From positions 1 through 64,000 of the forward strand of contig CAZNLR010000018.1 in NCBI GenBank assembly GCA_964574215.1: DNA of 64,000 nt, read 5' to 3'. The notes below the pieces were generated by a model. The model was not told where the DNA came from. It was given only the letters and a program-made list of their open reading frames with translations, and did not search any database. The position numbers and the translations under genes were made by a program. Below, in pieces: positions 9,517-17,542 of this stretch (positions are counted from its first letter, which is position 1; every line of letters begins with the position of its first letter). The stretch is from GCA-2725625 sp964574215. Its GTDB lineage: Bacteria > Pseudomonadota > Alphaproteobacteria > Rhodospirillales > UBA2165.

Positions 9517-9638
9517 TTTCCGTTGAAATATTTTTAATCTCCGCCAACCGATGGAGCATCCCCCTGGCTTGACTAAGACCGATTTTTCTCTATTTGTTTG
9601 ACGCAACAGAAGATCAACGCCCATCAACGAGGAATACC

Positions 9639-9962
9639 ATGCCCAACAAAAAACTTAGTACCACCCATGAAGTTAACCACTCCCTTCAGGCCGAGTTGGA
9701 ATTCAAGGCCCTGGCCAGGCGCAACAAGCTGTTGGGCTATTGGCTGGCCGACCAGATGGGCTTGGGTGAGGCGGACGCCGAGGAATACGCCATCCAGGTG
9801 GTTCACGCCGATCTGGAAGAGCCGGGCGACGAGGACGTCATCCGTAAGGTCATGGCCGACATCAACGAAAACAGCCTGGATGTAACGGAAGATCAAATTC
9901 GGGAAGAGCTCGATCACCTGCTGCGCGTGGCGCGCGGGCAGATTGAGGACGAAAGCGAATAG
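9639..9962 (+). CDS. DUF1476 protein, F1-ATPase zeta-type inhibitor
   Basis: A 107-residue soluble protein with the DUF1476 signature: LEFKALARRNKLLGYWLADQ, then AEEYAIQVVHADLEEPGDEDV and a C-terminal REELDHLLRVA helix. In Paracoccus and other alphaproteobacteria this family is the zeta subunit that blocks reverse rotation and ATP hydrolysis by F1Fo ATP synthase. The start at 9639 follows a cgagga ribosome-binding site. Residues 1-15 (KKLSTTHEVNHS) differ from typical members, where the N-terminus forms the inhibitory segment, so inhibitory strength here is uncertain. The gene stands alone, ending at a stem-loop shared with the convergent gene. Confidence 0.85.
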   Translation: MPNKKLSTTHEVNHSLQAELEFKALARRNKLLGYWLADQMGLGEADAEEYAIQVVHADLEEPGDEDVIRKVMADINENSLDVTEDQIREELDHLLRVARGQIEDESE

Positions 9963-10025
9963 CTGTTTCGTCCGATTGACTTGCGGATTGATCGAGTTTG
10001 GTTCGAAGACGGTCGCTTCAATGCA

Positions 10026-10046
10026 AAAGCCGTAAATAGCGGCTTT
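10026..10046. terminator. Bidirectional terminator-like hairpin
   Basis: Arms aaagccg (10026-10032) and cggcttt (10040-10046) enclose a seven-base loop between two convergent stop codons (9962 and 10058). The A and T flanks make it usable on both strands. Confidence 0.55.
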
Positions 10047-10057
10047 ATAGGGTATAT

Positions 10058-10846
10058 TTAGCCGCCCGAATATTTAGTGTACAAAGCGTCGTAACGGCCG
10101 GATTTTTTCAATATCCTCAAACCCCAATTAAAATCGTCCCGCCAGGATTTTTTTATGAATCCAACGGCGAAATTCGTCCGGCCGCCGAATAGAGGATGAT
10201 ACATATACCGTTGAGGCGCCTCTCCATAATTTTTTGCCCAATAGGAAAAAATATTCCGATCGATAACAATCGTATTCACCCGGCCGCGTAAAAATAGCTT
10301 AACTTGTTTTCCTTGATCGGCAAGTTCCCGGTAAAGTGGCGCCAAATTGGCCACTTCATTGAATGAAGCGCCCAGATCTTTTGTTGCACCCTGCCAAGCG
10401 ATGATTTTCCTCGTCTTTAAATCACTGAGCCTATCCAATCGGATATTGTCAGATTTTCTCGTAATGGCGACATTATGGAAATAGACAAAATTGTCTGAAT
10501 AATACACTCCCTCAAGTTCTGGTCTAACCGTTGCCGCCGCATCGATCTTTCCGGTTTTGAGCGATAATGATAGCCGATTGTACGTCATATACCGGACATC
10601 GAACGAATGTCCCCGTTCGGCGAGCGCTTGCCTCATTATTTCCAGCTCAATTCCTCTTAAATCGTCTTGGTCTTTCGGTGTTTTGGCGAACACGAACGGC
10701 GGTTTGGCAAATCCGAATCCCACCGTCAATTTTTCAGCCCGCGCAAGGGTGGCGGTAATGATGCAGCAAACTGCCACCAATCCGGCGATGATTATTGATC
10801 TGGTCACGTGTGCTCTCAATGTCTCAAATATCGCTCTAATTTTCAT
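10058..10846 (-). CDS. Periplasmic solute-binding protein, family 3
   Basis: A 262-residue protein with an N-terminal signal peptide (hydrophobic core at about residues 17-33, cleavage likely after ATLARA). The mature part starts with EKLTVGFGFAKPPFVF and follows the type II periplasmic binding fold of extracytoplasmic solute receptors (PF00497). The arginine/aspartate pair typical of amino-acid binders is not clear. The only visible linkage is an 11-base overlap with the end of the aminotransferase gene upstream, implying co-transcription. No ABC permease or ATPase is next to it, so it may serve a distant transporter or a sensor. Confidence 0.8.
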   Translation of the reverse strand: MKIRAIFETLRAHVTRSIIIAGLVAVCCIITATLARAEKLTVGFGFAKPPFVFAKTPKDQDDLRGIELEIMRQALAERGHSFDVRYMTYNRLSLSLKTGKIDAAATVRPELEGVYYSDNFVYFHNVAITRKSDNIRLDRLSDLKTRKIIAWQGATKDLGASFNEVANLAPLYRELADQGKQVKLFLRGRVNTIVIDRNIFSYWAKNYGEAPQRYMYHPLFGGRTNFAVGFIKKSWRDDFNWGLRILKKSGRYDALYTKYSGG

Positions 10847-11699
10847 CCGAATAGGCGAAATAAAGCTCCCGGGCTTTTTTGTACATGGGTCCGGGCTGCA
10901 AGGGCCGGTCGTCCAGTTGGATGCAGGGCATGACCTTGGAATAGTTGCCGGTGGCGAACAGCTCGTCCGCTTCGCCCAATTCCTCGTAGACGACGGTGCG
11001 TTCCTTCACACCGATACCGTTCTCCCTCAGCAAAGTGATCACCCGCTGTCGCGTGATGCCGTTCAAGAAGGTGCCGTTGGCCTCTGGCGTGTGGACGACG
11101 CCGTCCCGGGCGAAAAACAAATTGGTGTAGGAAAACTCCGCCACATTGCCGTTGGGGTCCAGAACGACGCCGCAGTCGAATGCCTTTTCCCGCGCTTCGC
11201 TGACGCTACGGGCCACATTGGGATACAGGCACGACGCTTTGGCTTCGGTGGGCGCCTGATCCTTGGCCGGTCGGCGAAAGCTGGACTTACAGGCCTTAAA
11301 GCCGTTGGGCTCGGGCAGGGGTGCATCATAGATGGAAAGCAAAAATGTGGTGCTGTCCGGGTCCGGCGTAATGAAGCCGTCCTCGGCAAAATACATGGGG
11401 CAGATGTAAAGCTCGGCATCGTCGGGGAACATGGCGACGCCTTCCTTGGCCAGAGCGACAATCTCTTCCGTCGTTTTGGTCGGGTTCATACCCAAGGCGA
11501 CGGCGGACTGGTTGACCCGGGCGCAATGGCGTTCGAGATCGGGCAAATGACCGTGGATGGCCCGGGCGCCGTCGAAAACGATGGAGGACAGCCACATGGC
11601 TTGGGAGTTGGGGCTCAGGACGGGTGGGCTGCCTTCCTGCCATTGATCCTGAAAATAGGTCCTGGCCGGCATGTCCTGTTTGGATTTGGTCTTCGCCAT
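10836..11699 (-). CDS. Class IV PLP aminotransferase (branched-chain/D-amino acid type)
   Basis: A 287-residue fold-type IV PLP enzyme. The probable Schiff-base lysine lies in EAKASCLYPN, followed by the class IV signature EFSYTNLFFARDGVVHTPEANGTFL and GITRQRVI. The family includes branched-chain aminotransferase (IlvE), D-amino acid transaminase and aminodeoxychorismate lyase. The FDGARAIHG and FATGNYSKVMP stretches resemble IlvE-like proteins, but I cannot separate these activities by eye. It is followed with an 11-base overlap by a periplasmic binding protein gene, so the pair is likely one transcript tied to amino-acid uptake and use. Confidence 0.8.
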   Translation of the reverse strand: MAKTKSKQDMPARTYFQDQWQEGSPPVLSPNSQAMWLSSIVFDGARAIHGHLPDLERHCARVNQSAVALGMNPTKTTEEIVALAKEGVAMFPDDAELYICPMYFAEDGFITPDPDSTTFLLSIYDAPLPEPNGFKACKSSFRRPAKDQAPTEAKASCLYPNVARSVSEAREKAFDCGVVLDPNGNVAEFSYTNLFFARDGVVHTPEANGTFLNGITRQRVITLLRENGIGVKERTVVYEELGEADELFATGNYSKVMPCIQLDDRPLQPGPMYKKARELYFAYSDEN

Positions 11700-11729
11700 A
11701 GTGATGCCTCTTAATTGGGTTCTTCTATC

Positions 11730-12176
11730 TTATCGCCGCTCTTGGAAAAAATCAGTCAATAGTTTGGCCGCCTGCGATTCTTCAATACCACCGTATACTT
11801 CCGGCGCATGATGGCAGGTCGCTTGATTGAAGATCCGGGGGCCGTGGTCGATGCCACCGCCCTTGGGGTCGGGCGCACCGAAATAGACCCGGCGCAGACG
11901 AGCAAAGGAGATGGCCGTGGCGCACATGGGACAGGGCTCCAAGGTGACATAGAGATCATACCCGGGCAGCCTCGGTTCGTCCTTTTTGGCCGTTGCCTTA
12001 CGTATGACCAGCATTTCAGCGTGGGCGGTGGGATCGTTGGTCTCCTTGATCCGGTTGCCGGCGCGGGCAATTACTTTGCCGCCGCCATCCACCAGGACGG
12101 CGCCGATGGGGACCTCGCCGCGCGCCGCCGCCTGTTCCGCCTCGATCAACGCCTGCTGCATAAAACTGACTTCCAT
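11730..12176 (-). CDS. tadA: tRNA-specific adenosine deaminase
   Basis: A 148-residue zinc cytidine/deoxycytidylate-deaminase-fold enzyme. It deaminates A34 to inosine in the anticodon of tRNA-Arg(ACG), letting one tRNA read three codons. The zinc and catalytic residues are visible as TAHAEM (His and the proton-shuttling Glu) and PCPMC (two Cys). The frame continues upstream to 12434 but those residues are arginine-rich and non-conserved; the ATG at 12176 (MEVSFMQQALIEA) matches the family start. It diverges from the amidotransferase gene at 12261. Confidence 0.93.
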   Translation of the reverse strand: MEVSFMQQALIEAEQAAARGEVPIGAVLVDGGGKVIARAGNRIKETNDPTAHAEMLVIRKATAKKDEPRLPGYDLYVTLEPCPMCATAISFARLRRVYFGAPDPKGGGIDHGPRIFNQATCHHAPEVYGGIEESQAAKLLTDFFQERR

Positions 12177-12260
12177 CACGGCAAGGTGGCCGACAGGATA
12201 AAGGGCGTCAAGTCCTCCACGCCGATTGCGCCGGGCGCGACGCGGGCTTAAAGTACCGGT

Positions 12261-12998
12261 ATGACGACGGAACTCAACAAACCGGTCATCGGCATTACCG
12301 CCGACGACGAAGACGGCTCGGAGCTGGCGGGCAGTTATTCCAAATTTTCCTGGTATGCTCTCCGGGAAAACTACAGCACAGTGGTGGCGAAAGCCGGCGG
12401 TCTCCCCGTTATCCTGCCCCACGAGCCGGATCATGCCGGCGCTTATCTGGATTTGATCGACGGTTTGATCATCACCGGCGGCAATTTTGATGTCGACCCG
12501 ATGCTATACGGCGACAAGAACCAACATGAATCGATCACATTGAAAAAGGACCGCACCGAGTTTGAAATCGCCATCACCCGCCTGGCGCTGGAACGGGACA
12601 TGCCCATTCTGGGAATATGCGGCGGGCAGCAGCTGCTCAATGTCGTTCTCGGCGGCAGCCTGATCCAGCATATCCCCGATGAAGTCGCCGACGCGCTGGA
12701 GCATGAGCAGCCCAATCCCAGGAATGAACCGGGCCATACCGTGAAAATCGAAACCGGCACCTTGCTGCACGACATCGTTGGAACCGAGGAAATGAATGTG
12801 AACTCGGCACACCACCAGGCCGTCCGCGACGTTTCCGGATCGGCCATCGTCAACGCCACGTCATCGGACGGCGTCATCGAAGGGATCGAGGCACCGCGGC
12901 AGAAATTCTGTCTGGGCGTCCAGTGGCATCCTGAATTTGAAATCGACTCCAACGATATCCGCCTGTTCGCGGCTTTTGTGGATGCCGCGCGCCGCTAA
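12261..12998 (+). CDS. Class I glutamine amidotransferase-like hydrolase (PuuD type)
   Basis: A 245-residue member of peptidase family C26 related to gamma-glutamyl-gamma-aminobutyrate hydrolase. The nucleophile Cys sits in LGICGGQQLLNVVLGG (near residue 120) and the His/Glu pair in QWHPEFE (near residue 220). ITGGNFDVDPMLYG is also typical. PuuD cleaves gamma-Glu-GABA in the putrescine pathway, but no other puu genes are nearby, so the true substrate is open. The 3' end overlaps the start of rluB by 17 bases, so translation is probably coupled. Confidence 0.85.
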   Translation: MTTELNKPVIGITADDEDGSELAGSYSKFSWYALRENYSTVVAKAGGLPVILPHEPDHAGAYLDLIDGLIITGGNFDVDPMLYGDKNQHESITLKKDRTEFEIAITRLALERDMPILGICGGQQLLNVVLGGSLIQHIPDEVADALEHEQPNPRNEPGHTVKIETGTLLHDIVGTEEMNVNSAHHQAVRDVSGSAIVNATSSDGVIEGIEAPRQKFCLGVQWHPEFEIDSNDIRLFAAFVDAARR

Positions 12999-13836
12999 AG
13001 GACCGGACCCGGACAAGGCCGAGCGCATCGCCAAGGTGATCGCCCGGGCGGGCTTGTGTTCCCGGCGCGAGGCCGAACGCTGGATCGAAGCGGGAAGGGT
13101 GCGCCTCGACGGCAAGGTGCTGTCGACCCCCGCCGTTGCGGTGACGTCCAAAAGCAATATCCTGGTGGACGGGGCGCCTCTGCCCCAGAAGGAAGGCCCC
13201 CGCGTCTGGCGCTATCATAAACCGGCGGGACTTTTGACCACCCACAACGATCCCGAAGGACGGCCGTCGCTGTTCGATCATTTGCCGGACGATCTGCCCC
13301 GGGTGATCTCGGTCGGGCGGCTTGACCTCAATTCCGAAGGGTTATTATTACTGACCAATGACGGTGATCTGGCCCGCAAGCTTGAACTGCCGGTCAACAA
13401 CTGGACGCGGCGTTACCGGGTGCGGGTCAACGGACGGATCGATGAAAACAAGTTGCTCGATTTGGCCAAGGGCGTGTCCATCGACGGCGTCCGCTACAAA
13501 TCCATCCAGGCGGTGCTGGACCGGCAGCAGGGGGCCAATGCCTGGCTGACGGTGACTCTGACCGAAGGCAAAAACCGGGAAATTCGCAAGGTGATGGAAC
13601 ATTTAGGCTGGCCGGTGAACCGCTTGATCCGTGTCGCCTTTGGGCCGTTTCAGCTTGGCAGTCTTAAAAAGGGCGACGTCGAAGAGGTCAAAGGCAAGGT
13701 GCTAAAGGAGCAGCTGGGCCAGGGAGGCGGGCCAAAACAGGAACACGTAAAGACCAAGGTCAAAGGCACCCGAAAACCGGACAGCAAAGCACGCAAACGA
13801 AAGGGCAAGAATGCGCATCGTCGGCGGCAGGCATAA
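12982..13836 (+). CDS. rluB: 23S rRNA pseudouridine synthase, RluB/RsuA family
   Basis: A 284-residue enzyme that isomerises uridine in rRNA. An S4 RNA-binding domain comes first (IARAGLCSRREAERWIEAGRV), then the catalytic domain with the Asp-containing GRLDLNSEGLLLLTNDG motif and TEGKNREIRKVMEHLG. The last 60 residues are lysine/arginine-rich (KGTRKPDSKARKRKGK), a common RNA-binding tail in alphaproteobacterial RluB. The ATG at 12982 (MPRAAKG) is chosen over 12937, which would lie deeper inside the amidotransferase gene. The 3' end overlaps rsmD by 26 bases. Confidence 0.9.
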   Translation: MPRAAKGPDPDKAERIAKVIARAGLCSRREAERWIEAGRVRLDGKVLSTPAVAVTSKSNILVDGAPLPQKEGPRVWRYHKPAGLLTTHNDPEGRPSLFDHLPDDLPRVISVGRLDLNSEGLLLLTNDGDLARKLELPVNNWTRRYRVRVNGRIDENKLLDLAKGVSIDGVRYKSIQAVLDRQQGANAWLTVTLTEGKNREIRKVMEHLGWPVNRLIRVAFGPFQLGSLKKGDVEEVKGKVLKEQLGQGGGPKQEHVKTKVKGTRKPDSKARKRKGKNAHRRRQA

Positions 13837-14371
13837 ACGGCGCAACCTGTCTTCGCCCAAGGGACAGGCGACCCGGCCGACCTCCGACCGTACGCGGGAA
13901 TCCGTATTCAATATATTGAACCATTTGTTGCCCGGGGGATTCCAGGGGATTGCCGTCGCCGACCTGTTTGCCGGAACCGGCGCCTTGGGTCTGGAGGCGA
14001 TATCCCGGGGCGCCGCGCAGGCAGTGTTCGTGGATAACGCCCGCCCGGCGCTCGATTGCATCAATGAAAATATTGCGGTTCTTGGCGAGGAGGATAGCAC
14101 CACAGTGATAAAATCGGACGCCTCCCGCTTCGGCCCGCCGCCGCCGAATTGGCCGCCGGTTAATTTGGCTTTTCTCGATCCGCCCTACGGTAAGGCGCTG
14201 GCTGCTCCGGCCCTTTCGTCTCTCCGCGACAACGGTTGGCTGGCCGAGGGCGCCGTTTGCGTTATCGAAATCGGCAAGGACGAAACGTTGGAAATTCCTG
14301 ATGGGTTTAAATTGCTTGATGAGCGCATTTATGGCGCCGCCAAGATCACTATTCTAGCAGCAATAGGTTAA
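13811..14371 (+). CDS. rsmD: 16S rRNA (guanine-966 N2) methyltransferase
   Basis: A 186-residue SAM-dependent Rossmann methyltransferase that modifies G966 of 16S rRNA. The RsmD start MRIVGGRHKRRNLSSP, the TRPTSDRTRESVFNIL segment, the SAM-binding VADLFAGTGALGLEAISRG and the catalytic FLDPPYGK (DPPY) motif are all visible. It overlaps rluB and so forms a small rRNA-modification operon with it. The stop codon runs straight into a palindromic repeat that probably ends both this transcript and the convergent mutL transcript. Confidence 0.94.
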   Translation: MRIVGGRHKRRNLSSPKGQATRPTSDRTRESVFNILNHLLPGGFQGIAVADLFAGTGALGLEAISRGAAQAVFVDNARPALDCINENIAVLGEEDSTTVIKSDASRFGPPPPNWPPVNLAFLDPPYGKALAAPALSSLRDNGWLAEGAVCVIEIGKDETLEIPDGFKLLDERIYGAAKITILAAIG

Positions 14372-14396
14372 TAATGGGGACCGTCCCCTTTTTTAT
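14371..14396. repeat. Short palindromic repeat between rsmD and mutL
   Basis: The sequence ataatggggaccgtcccc followed by six T lies exactly between the convergent rsmD and mutL stop codons. A second copy, matching at about 24 of 26 positions, occurs at 30758-30783 inside a coding region. The palindrome plus T-run could act as a terminator. Its style resembles REP-like elements mobilised by RAYT transposases; that link is inference. Confidence 0.6.
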
Positions 14397-16204
14397 TAGC
14401 GCCGGCCGAACAGTTTTTCGATATCCGCGAGGTTTAACTCGATATAGGTGGGGCGACCGTGGTTGCACTGGCCCGAATTGGGGGTGGCTTCCATCTGACG
14501 GAGGAGGGCGTTCATTTCCTCTCCGTTGAGCAACCGCCCCGCCCGGACACTGCCGTGACAGGCCATGGTCGCCGCTACATCGGCCAAACGGTCCTTAAGA
14601 CTCAGCGCCTCCTCATGTTCGGCGAGATCGTCCGCCAGATCCTTTATCAGTCCCTGGATATCGATCTCACCCAGGAGCGCCGGGGTTTCTCGCACCACCA
14701 CGGCGCCCGACCCGAATGCCTCCACCGTCATACCCAGTTCACCGAACTCTGCCGCCTTTTCGACAATGCGATCGGCGGCGTTTTGTTCCAGTTCAACCAC
14801 TTCCGGAATCAACAAGCCCTGGCGCTTTACGCCCTCCTCTTCCAGCGCCTTTTTCATGTCCTCATAGACCAAGCGTTCATGAGCAGCGTGCTGATCGACG
14901 ATGACGATGCCCCGATCGGTCTGAGCGACGATGTAAGTCTCGTGAAGCTGCGCCCGCGCCACGCCCAGGGGATAATCTTTTTCACCATCCAATGGGTCGT
15001 CTTCTGGAGACACCTCACGTACCGACGGCCGGTTGTCCTGTTCGTTTAAAGGCGCATGAAACTGCCGGTTGAGCTCGGCAAGACCGCCGCCGGTAGACGG
15101 TGCTTGCCGATAAGGCAGGGCAGGGGAGCTTATTGGGGAGCCGGTTCCCTGATGAGGCGTAAAAGCGCCCAAGGCGGCTTGGCCCACGGTAGTGGAGGCC
15201 CGGTGCCCGGCGTCGGCCAAGGCGTATTTGAGGGCGCTGACGATAAGGCCCCGGACCAGGCCGGCGTCGCGAAACCGCACCTCGGTCTTGGCGGGGTGAA
15301 CGTTGATGTCCAAGCTGTCGGTGGGCGCATCCAGGAACAGGGCCAGCAGAGGATGCCGGTCGTGGGCCAGAAAATCCCGGTAGGCGCCCCGGACGGCCCC
15401 GTAGAGCAGCTTATCTTTCACCGGGCGGCCATTGACGAACAGATACTGCATCTGGGCGTTACCCCGGTTGAGGGTGGGCAGACCGATAAATCCGGTCAGG
15501 CGCAACCCTTGCCGTTCGGCATCCACCGGCAGGGAATTGGCGGCGAACTCGTTGCCCATGATGGCGTCCAGCCGATCGAGGCGGGCCGAAAGCAATTCGC
15601 CTTGGGATTGCTGCAATTTGAGCAGGGAACGGGCGTCGTCGGTCACGGAAAAGGCGATGGGCGGGTGCGCCATGGCCAATCGTTTGACGGCGTCGAGAAT
15701 GTGAGACAGCTCGGTCTTGGGCGTTTTGAGGAATTTGAGCCGGGCGGGCGTGGCGAAAAATAAATCCCGCACTTCAATGGTGGTGCCTTGGGCATGGGCG
15801 GCGGGCGCCGGTTCCGACTTGTCACCACCTTCCACGTTGATCATCCAGGCGGTGTCGCCGTCTTCCGTGCGGCTGGTCAGGGTCAGGCGGCTGACCGACC
15901 CGATGGAGGGCAGGGCTTCCCCCCTGAATCCCAAGCTATGAATATTTTCCAAATCGTCGTCCGGCAGCTTCGAAGTGGCGTGGCGCTCCACCGCCAGGGA
16001 AAGTTCGTCGGGGTTCATGCCGCACCCATCGTCGGCCACCGACATAAAGGTGCGGCCGCCGTCCCGGACCACCACGTCGATACGTTTAGCCCCGGCGTCG
16101 ATGCTGTTTTCCACCAATTCCTTGATGGCGGAGGCCGGTCTTTCCACCACTTCACCGGCGGCGATGCGGTTGACCGTGGTGGGTGGCAGCAACCGGATGG
16201 TCAT
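14396..16204 (-). CDS. mutL: DNA mismatch repair protein MutL
   Basis: A 602-residue GHKL ATPase that links MutS mismatch recognition to strand removal. The N-terminal ATPase motifs are clear: IAAGEVVERPASAIKELVENSIDAG cut as family motif I, DDGCGM, and GFRGEALPSI. The C-terminal dimerisation domain carries the metal-dependent nicking motif DQHAAHERLVYE, which fits DQHA-x2-E-x4-E, together with ACHGSVRAG and QCNHGRPT. Such MutL proteins are endonucleases, as expected in bacteria without MutH. The start overlaps the pgi stop by four bases (ATGA on the minus strand), so pgi lies downstream of mutL in the same transcript. Confidence 0.96.
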   Translation of the reverse strand: MTIRLLPPTTVNRIAAGEVVERPASAIKELVENSIDAGAKRIDVVVRDGGRTFMSVADDGCGMNPDELSLAVERHATSKLPDDDLENIHSLGFRGEALPSIGSVSRLTLTSRTEDGDTAWMINVEGGDKSEPAPAAHAQGTTIEVRDLFFATPARLKFLKTPKTELSHILDAVKRLAMAHPPIAFSVTDDARSLLKLQQSQGELLSARLDRLDAIMGNEFAANSLPVDAERQGLRLTGFIGLPTLNRGNAQMQYLFVNGRPVKDKLLYGAVRGAYRDFLAHDRHPLLALFLDAPTDSLDINVHPAKTEVRFRDAGLVRGLIVSALKYALADAGHRASTTVGQAALGAFTPHQGTGSPISSPALPYRQAPSTGGGLAELNRQFHAPLNEQDNRPSVREVSPEDDPLDGEKDYPLGVARAQLHETYIVAQTDRGIVIVDQHAAHERLVYEDMKKALEEEGVKRQGLLIPEVVELEQNAADRIVEKAAEFGELGMTVEAFGSGAVVVRETPALLGEIDIQGLIKDLADDLAEHEEALSLKDRLADVAATMACHGSVRAGRLLNGEEMNALLRQMEATPNSGQCNHGRPTYIELNLADIEKLFGRR

Positions 16205-17499
16205 TTGGCCGCCATCTGGGAGAGGTACTCCTTGGCCAGAATTTTGCCGTCCTCCACCGCCGGTTGGTCGAAGGCGTTGACGCCCAAAAGGTCGGCGGCG
16301 ATCACCGTTTCCAGCATGAAATGCATCATCAAGGCTCCCAACGTCTGTTCGTTCAATCGGTCGATGGTGATGATGCGGGTGGGGCGATTACGCTCGATTA
16401 AAGTTTGCGCCGTGGCCTGCTGTTCGGCTTCCAGCAACTCGCCCATGCGCCGCCCGGCGAGATAAGTCAGGTCCGGCGTTTCGGCCAGATCGCTGGGGAC
16501 GATGCCACCCGATTGGGCGGCGCGGGAACAAATCAAGGTGAACATCTTGTCCTTAGGCCCGTCCAAATAGAGCTGCAGTTGGCTGTGCTGATCGACGGTG
16601 CCCAGCGCATTCACCGGCGTCGTACCCTCGCCCCCTTTGCCCAGGCTTTCCGCCCAAAGTTGCCGGAACCAAAGACCGAAACTGTTGAGCTGATCCAGAT
16701 AGGGCATAATCACGGTGGCGCCGACGCCGCATTTTTTTGCCAGTCCGATATTCAGGGCGGCGCCGATGGCGGGAAAGAACTCGCTGGCCGAAACGCCCTC
16801 CAGCACCGGCTGCAGGACGGTGCGCGCCCCGGCCCGCAATTCGGCGGCTTCAAGACCGGCGATCAGGGCGGGCAAAATACCGACGGGCGAGAGGGCTGAA
16901 AACCGGCCGCCCACGCCGGGATCGTGATCAATGATGTCGAACATGAACTGATCCGCCAGCCGCCGCAGGGAACGGTCTCCGGGTTCGGTGATCACCGTAA
17001 AATGCTCTTTGAGAGCGCCATCCTCCAGCGCGTTGCGGAAGACATCCAGACAGTACAGAAACTGGGTCATGGTTTCCGCCGTACCGCCCGATTTTGAGAT
17101 GACGATAAAGCCGGTTTTTTCCGGACTCACGCGTTGGAACAATCTTTCGAAGGTGCCGGGATCGATATTGTCCATGAAATGAAGGCGCGGCTGTTCCTCG
17201 CCGGTGGGGGCCGCCAGTTCGCAGAAGGTTTTCCCGCCGAGGCTGGACCCTCCCGTGCCCAGGATCAGAATATCGTCAAAGGATTCGCAATATTTTTCCG
17301 CCCGTTCTTCCAAGGCGTCCAGATCGTCACCATTTTCGGGCAGATGCAGGAAGGGCAGGCTGTTGTCCTTATAGGCGCGGCGGAGATTTTCCAACGCCGC
17401 CTCCGCCGACTGCAACAACCCGATATAGTCGTCGTCGCCAAGGCCGCCGTCACCGATGTTCTGGGCGAGGCAACGGGTAGTATCCTGTTCATAGATCAT
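16201..17499 (-). CDS. pgi: Glucose-6-phosphate isomerase
   Basis: A 432-residue SIS-fold enzyme that interconverts glucose-6-phosphate and fructose-6-phosphate. Visible landmarks are GTGGSSLGGKTF, the phosphate-binding SKSGGTAETMTQ, GVGGRFSALSPVG and GTVDQHSQLQLYLDGP. It is shorter than the E. coli type of about 550 residues. The ATG at 17499 (MIYEQDTTRC) is preferred; a further in-frame start at 17571 would translate an intergenic repeat and overlap the protease gene. It lies between the M16 protease pair and mutL on the same strand. Confidence 0.92.
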   Translation of the reverse strand: MIYEQDTTRCLAQNIGDGGLGDDDYIGLLQSAEAALENLRRAYKDNSLPFLHLPENGDDLDALEERAEKYCESFDDILILGTGGSSLGGKTFCELAAPTGEEQPRLHFMDNIDPGTFERLFQRVSPEKTGFIVISKSGGTAETMTQFLYCLDVFRNALEDGALKEHFTVITEPGDRSLRRLADQFMFDIIDHDPGVGGRFSALSPVGILPALIAGLEAAELRAGARTVLQPVLEGVSASEFFPAIGAALNIGLAKKCGVGATVIMPYLDQLNSFGLWFRQLWAESLGKGGEGTTPVNALGTVDQHSQLQLYLDGPKDKMFTLICSRAAQSGGIVPSDLAETPDLTYLAGRRMGELLEAEQQATAQTLIERNRPTRIITIDRLNEQTLGALMMHFMLETVIAADLLGVNAFDQPAVEDGKILAKEYLSQMAAK

Positions 17500-17516
17500 G
17501 CCCGCATCATAATGCA

Positions 17517-17535
17517 AAAAAGTGTACCAGGAATA
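17517..17535. repeat. Single arm of the gtgtaccaggaata repeat family
   Basis: aaaaagtgtaccaggaata is identical to the left arm of the large inverted repeat at 48980-49039. Here it is followed by ctttttac without the facing arm. It occupies the gap between the M16 gene stop and the pgi start. Confidence 0.6.
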
Positions 17536-17542
17536 CTTTTTA

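Noticed and set aside
9569..9597. Possible sigma-70 promoter (ttgact with a weak -10) before the DUF1476 gene
   Set aside because: The -10 matches only three of six consensus positions; too weak to call.
10557..11714. 385-codon plus-strand frame opposite the aminotransferase and binding-protein genes
   Set aside because: It covers two clear genes in antisense and has low-complexity composition with no motif; a codon-bias shadow.
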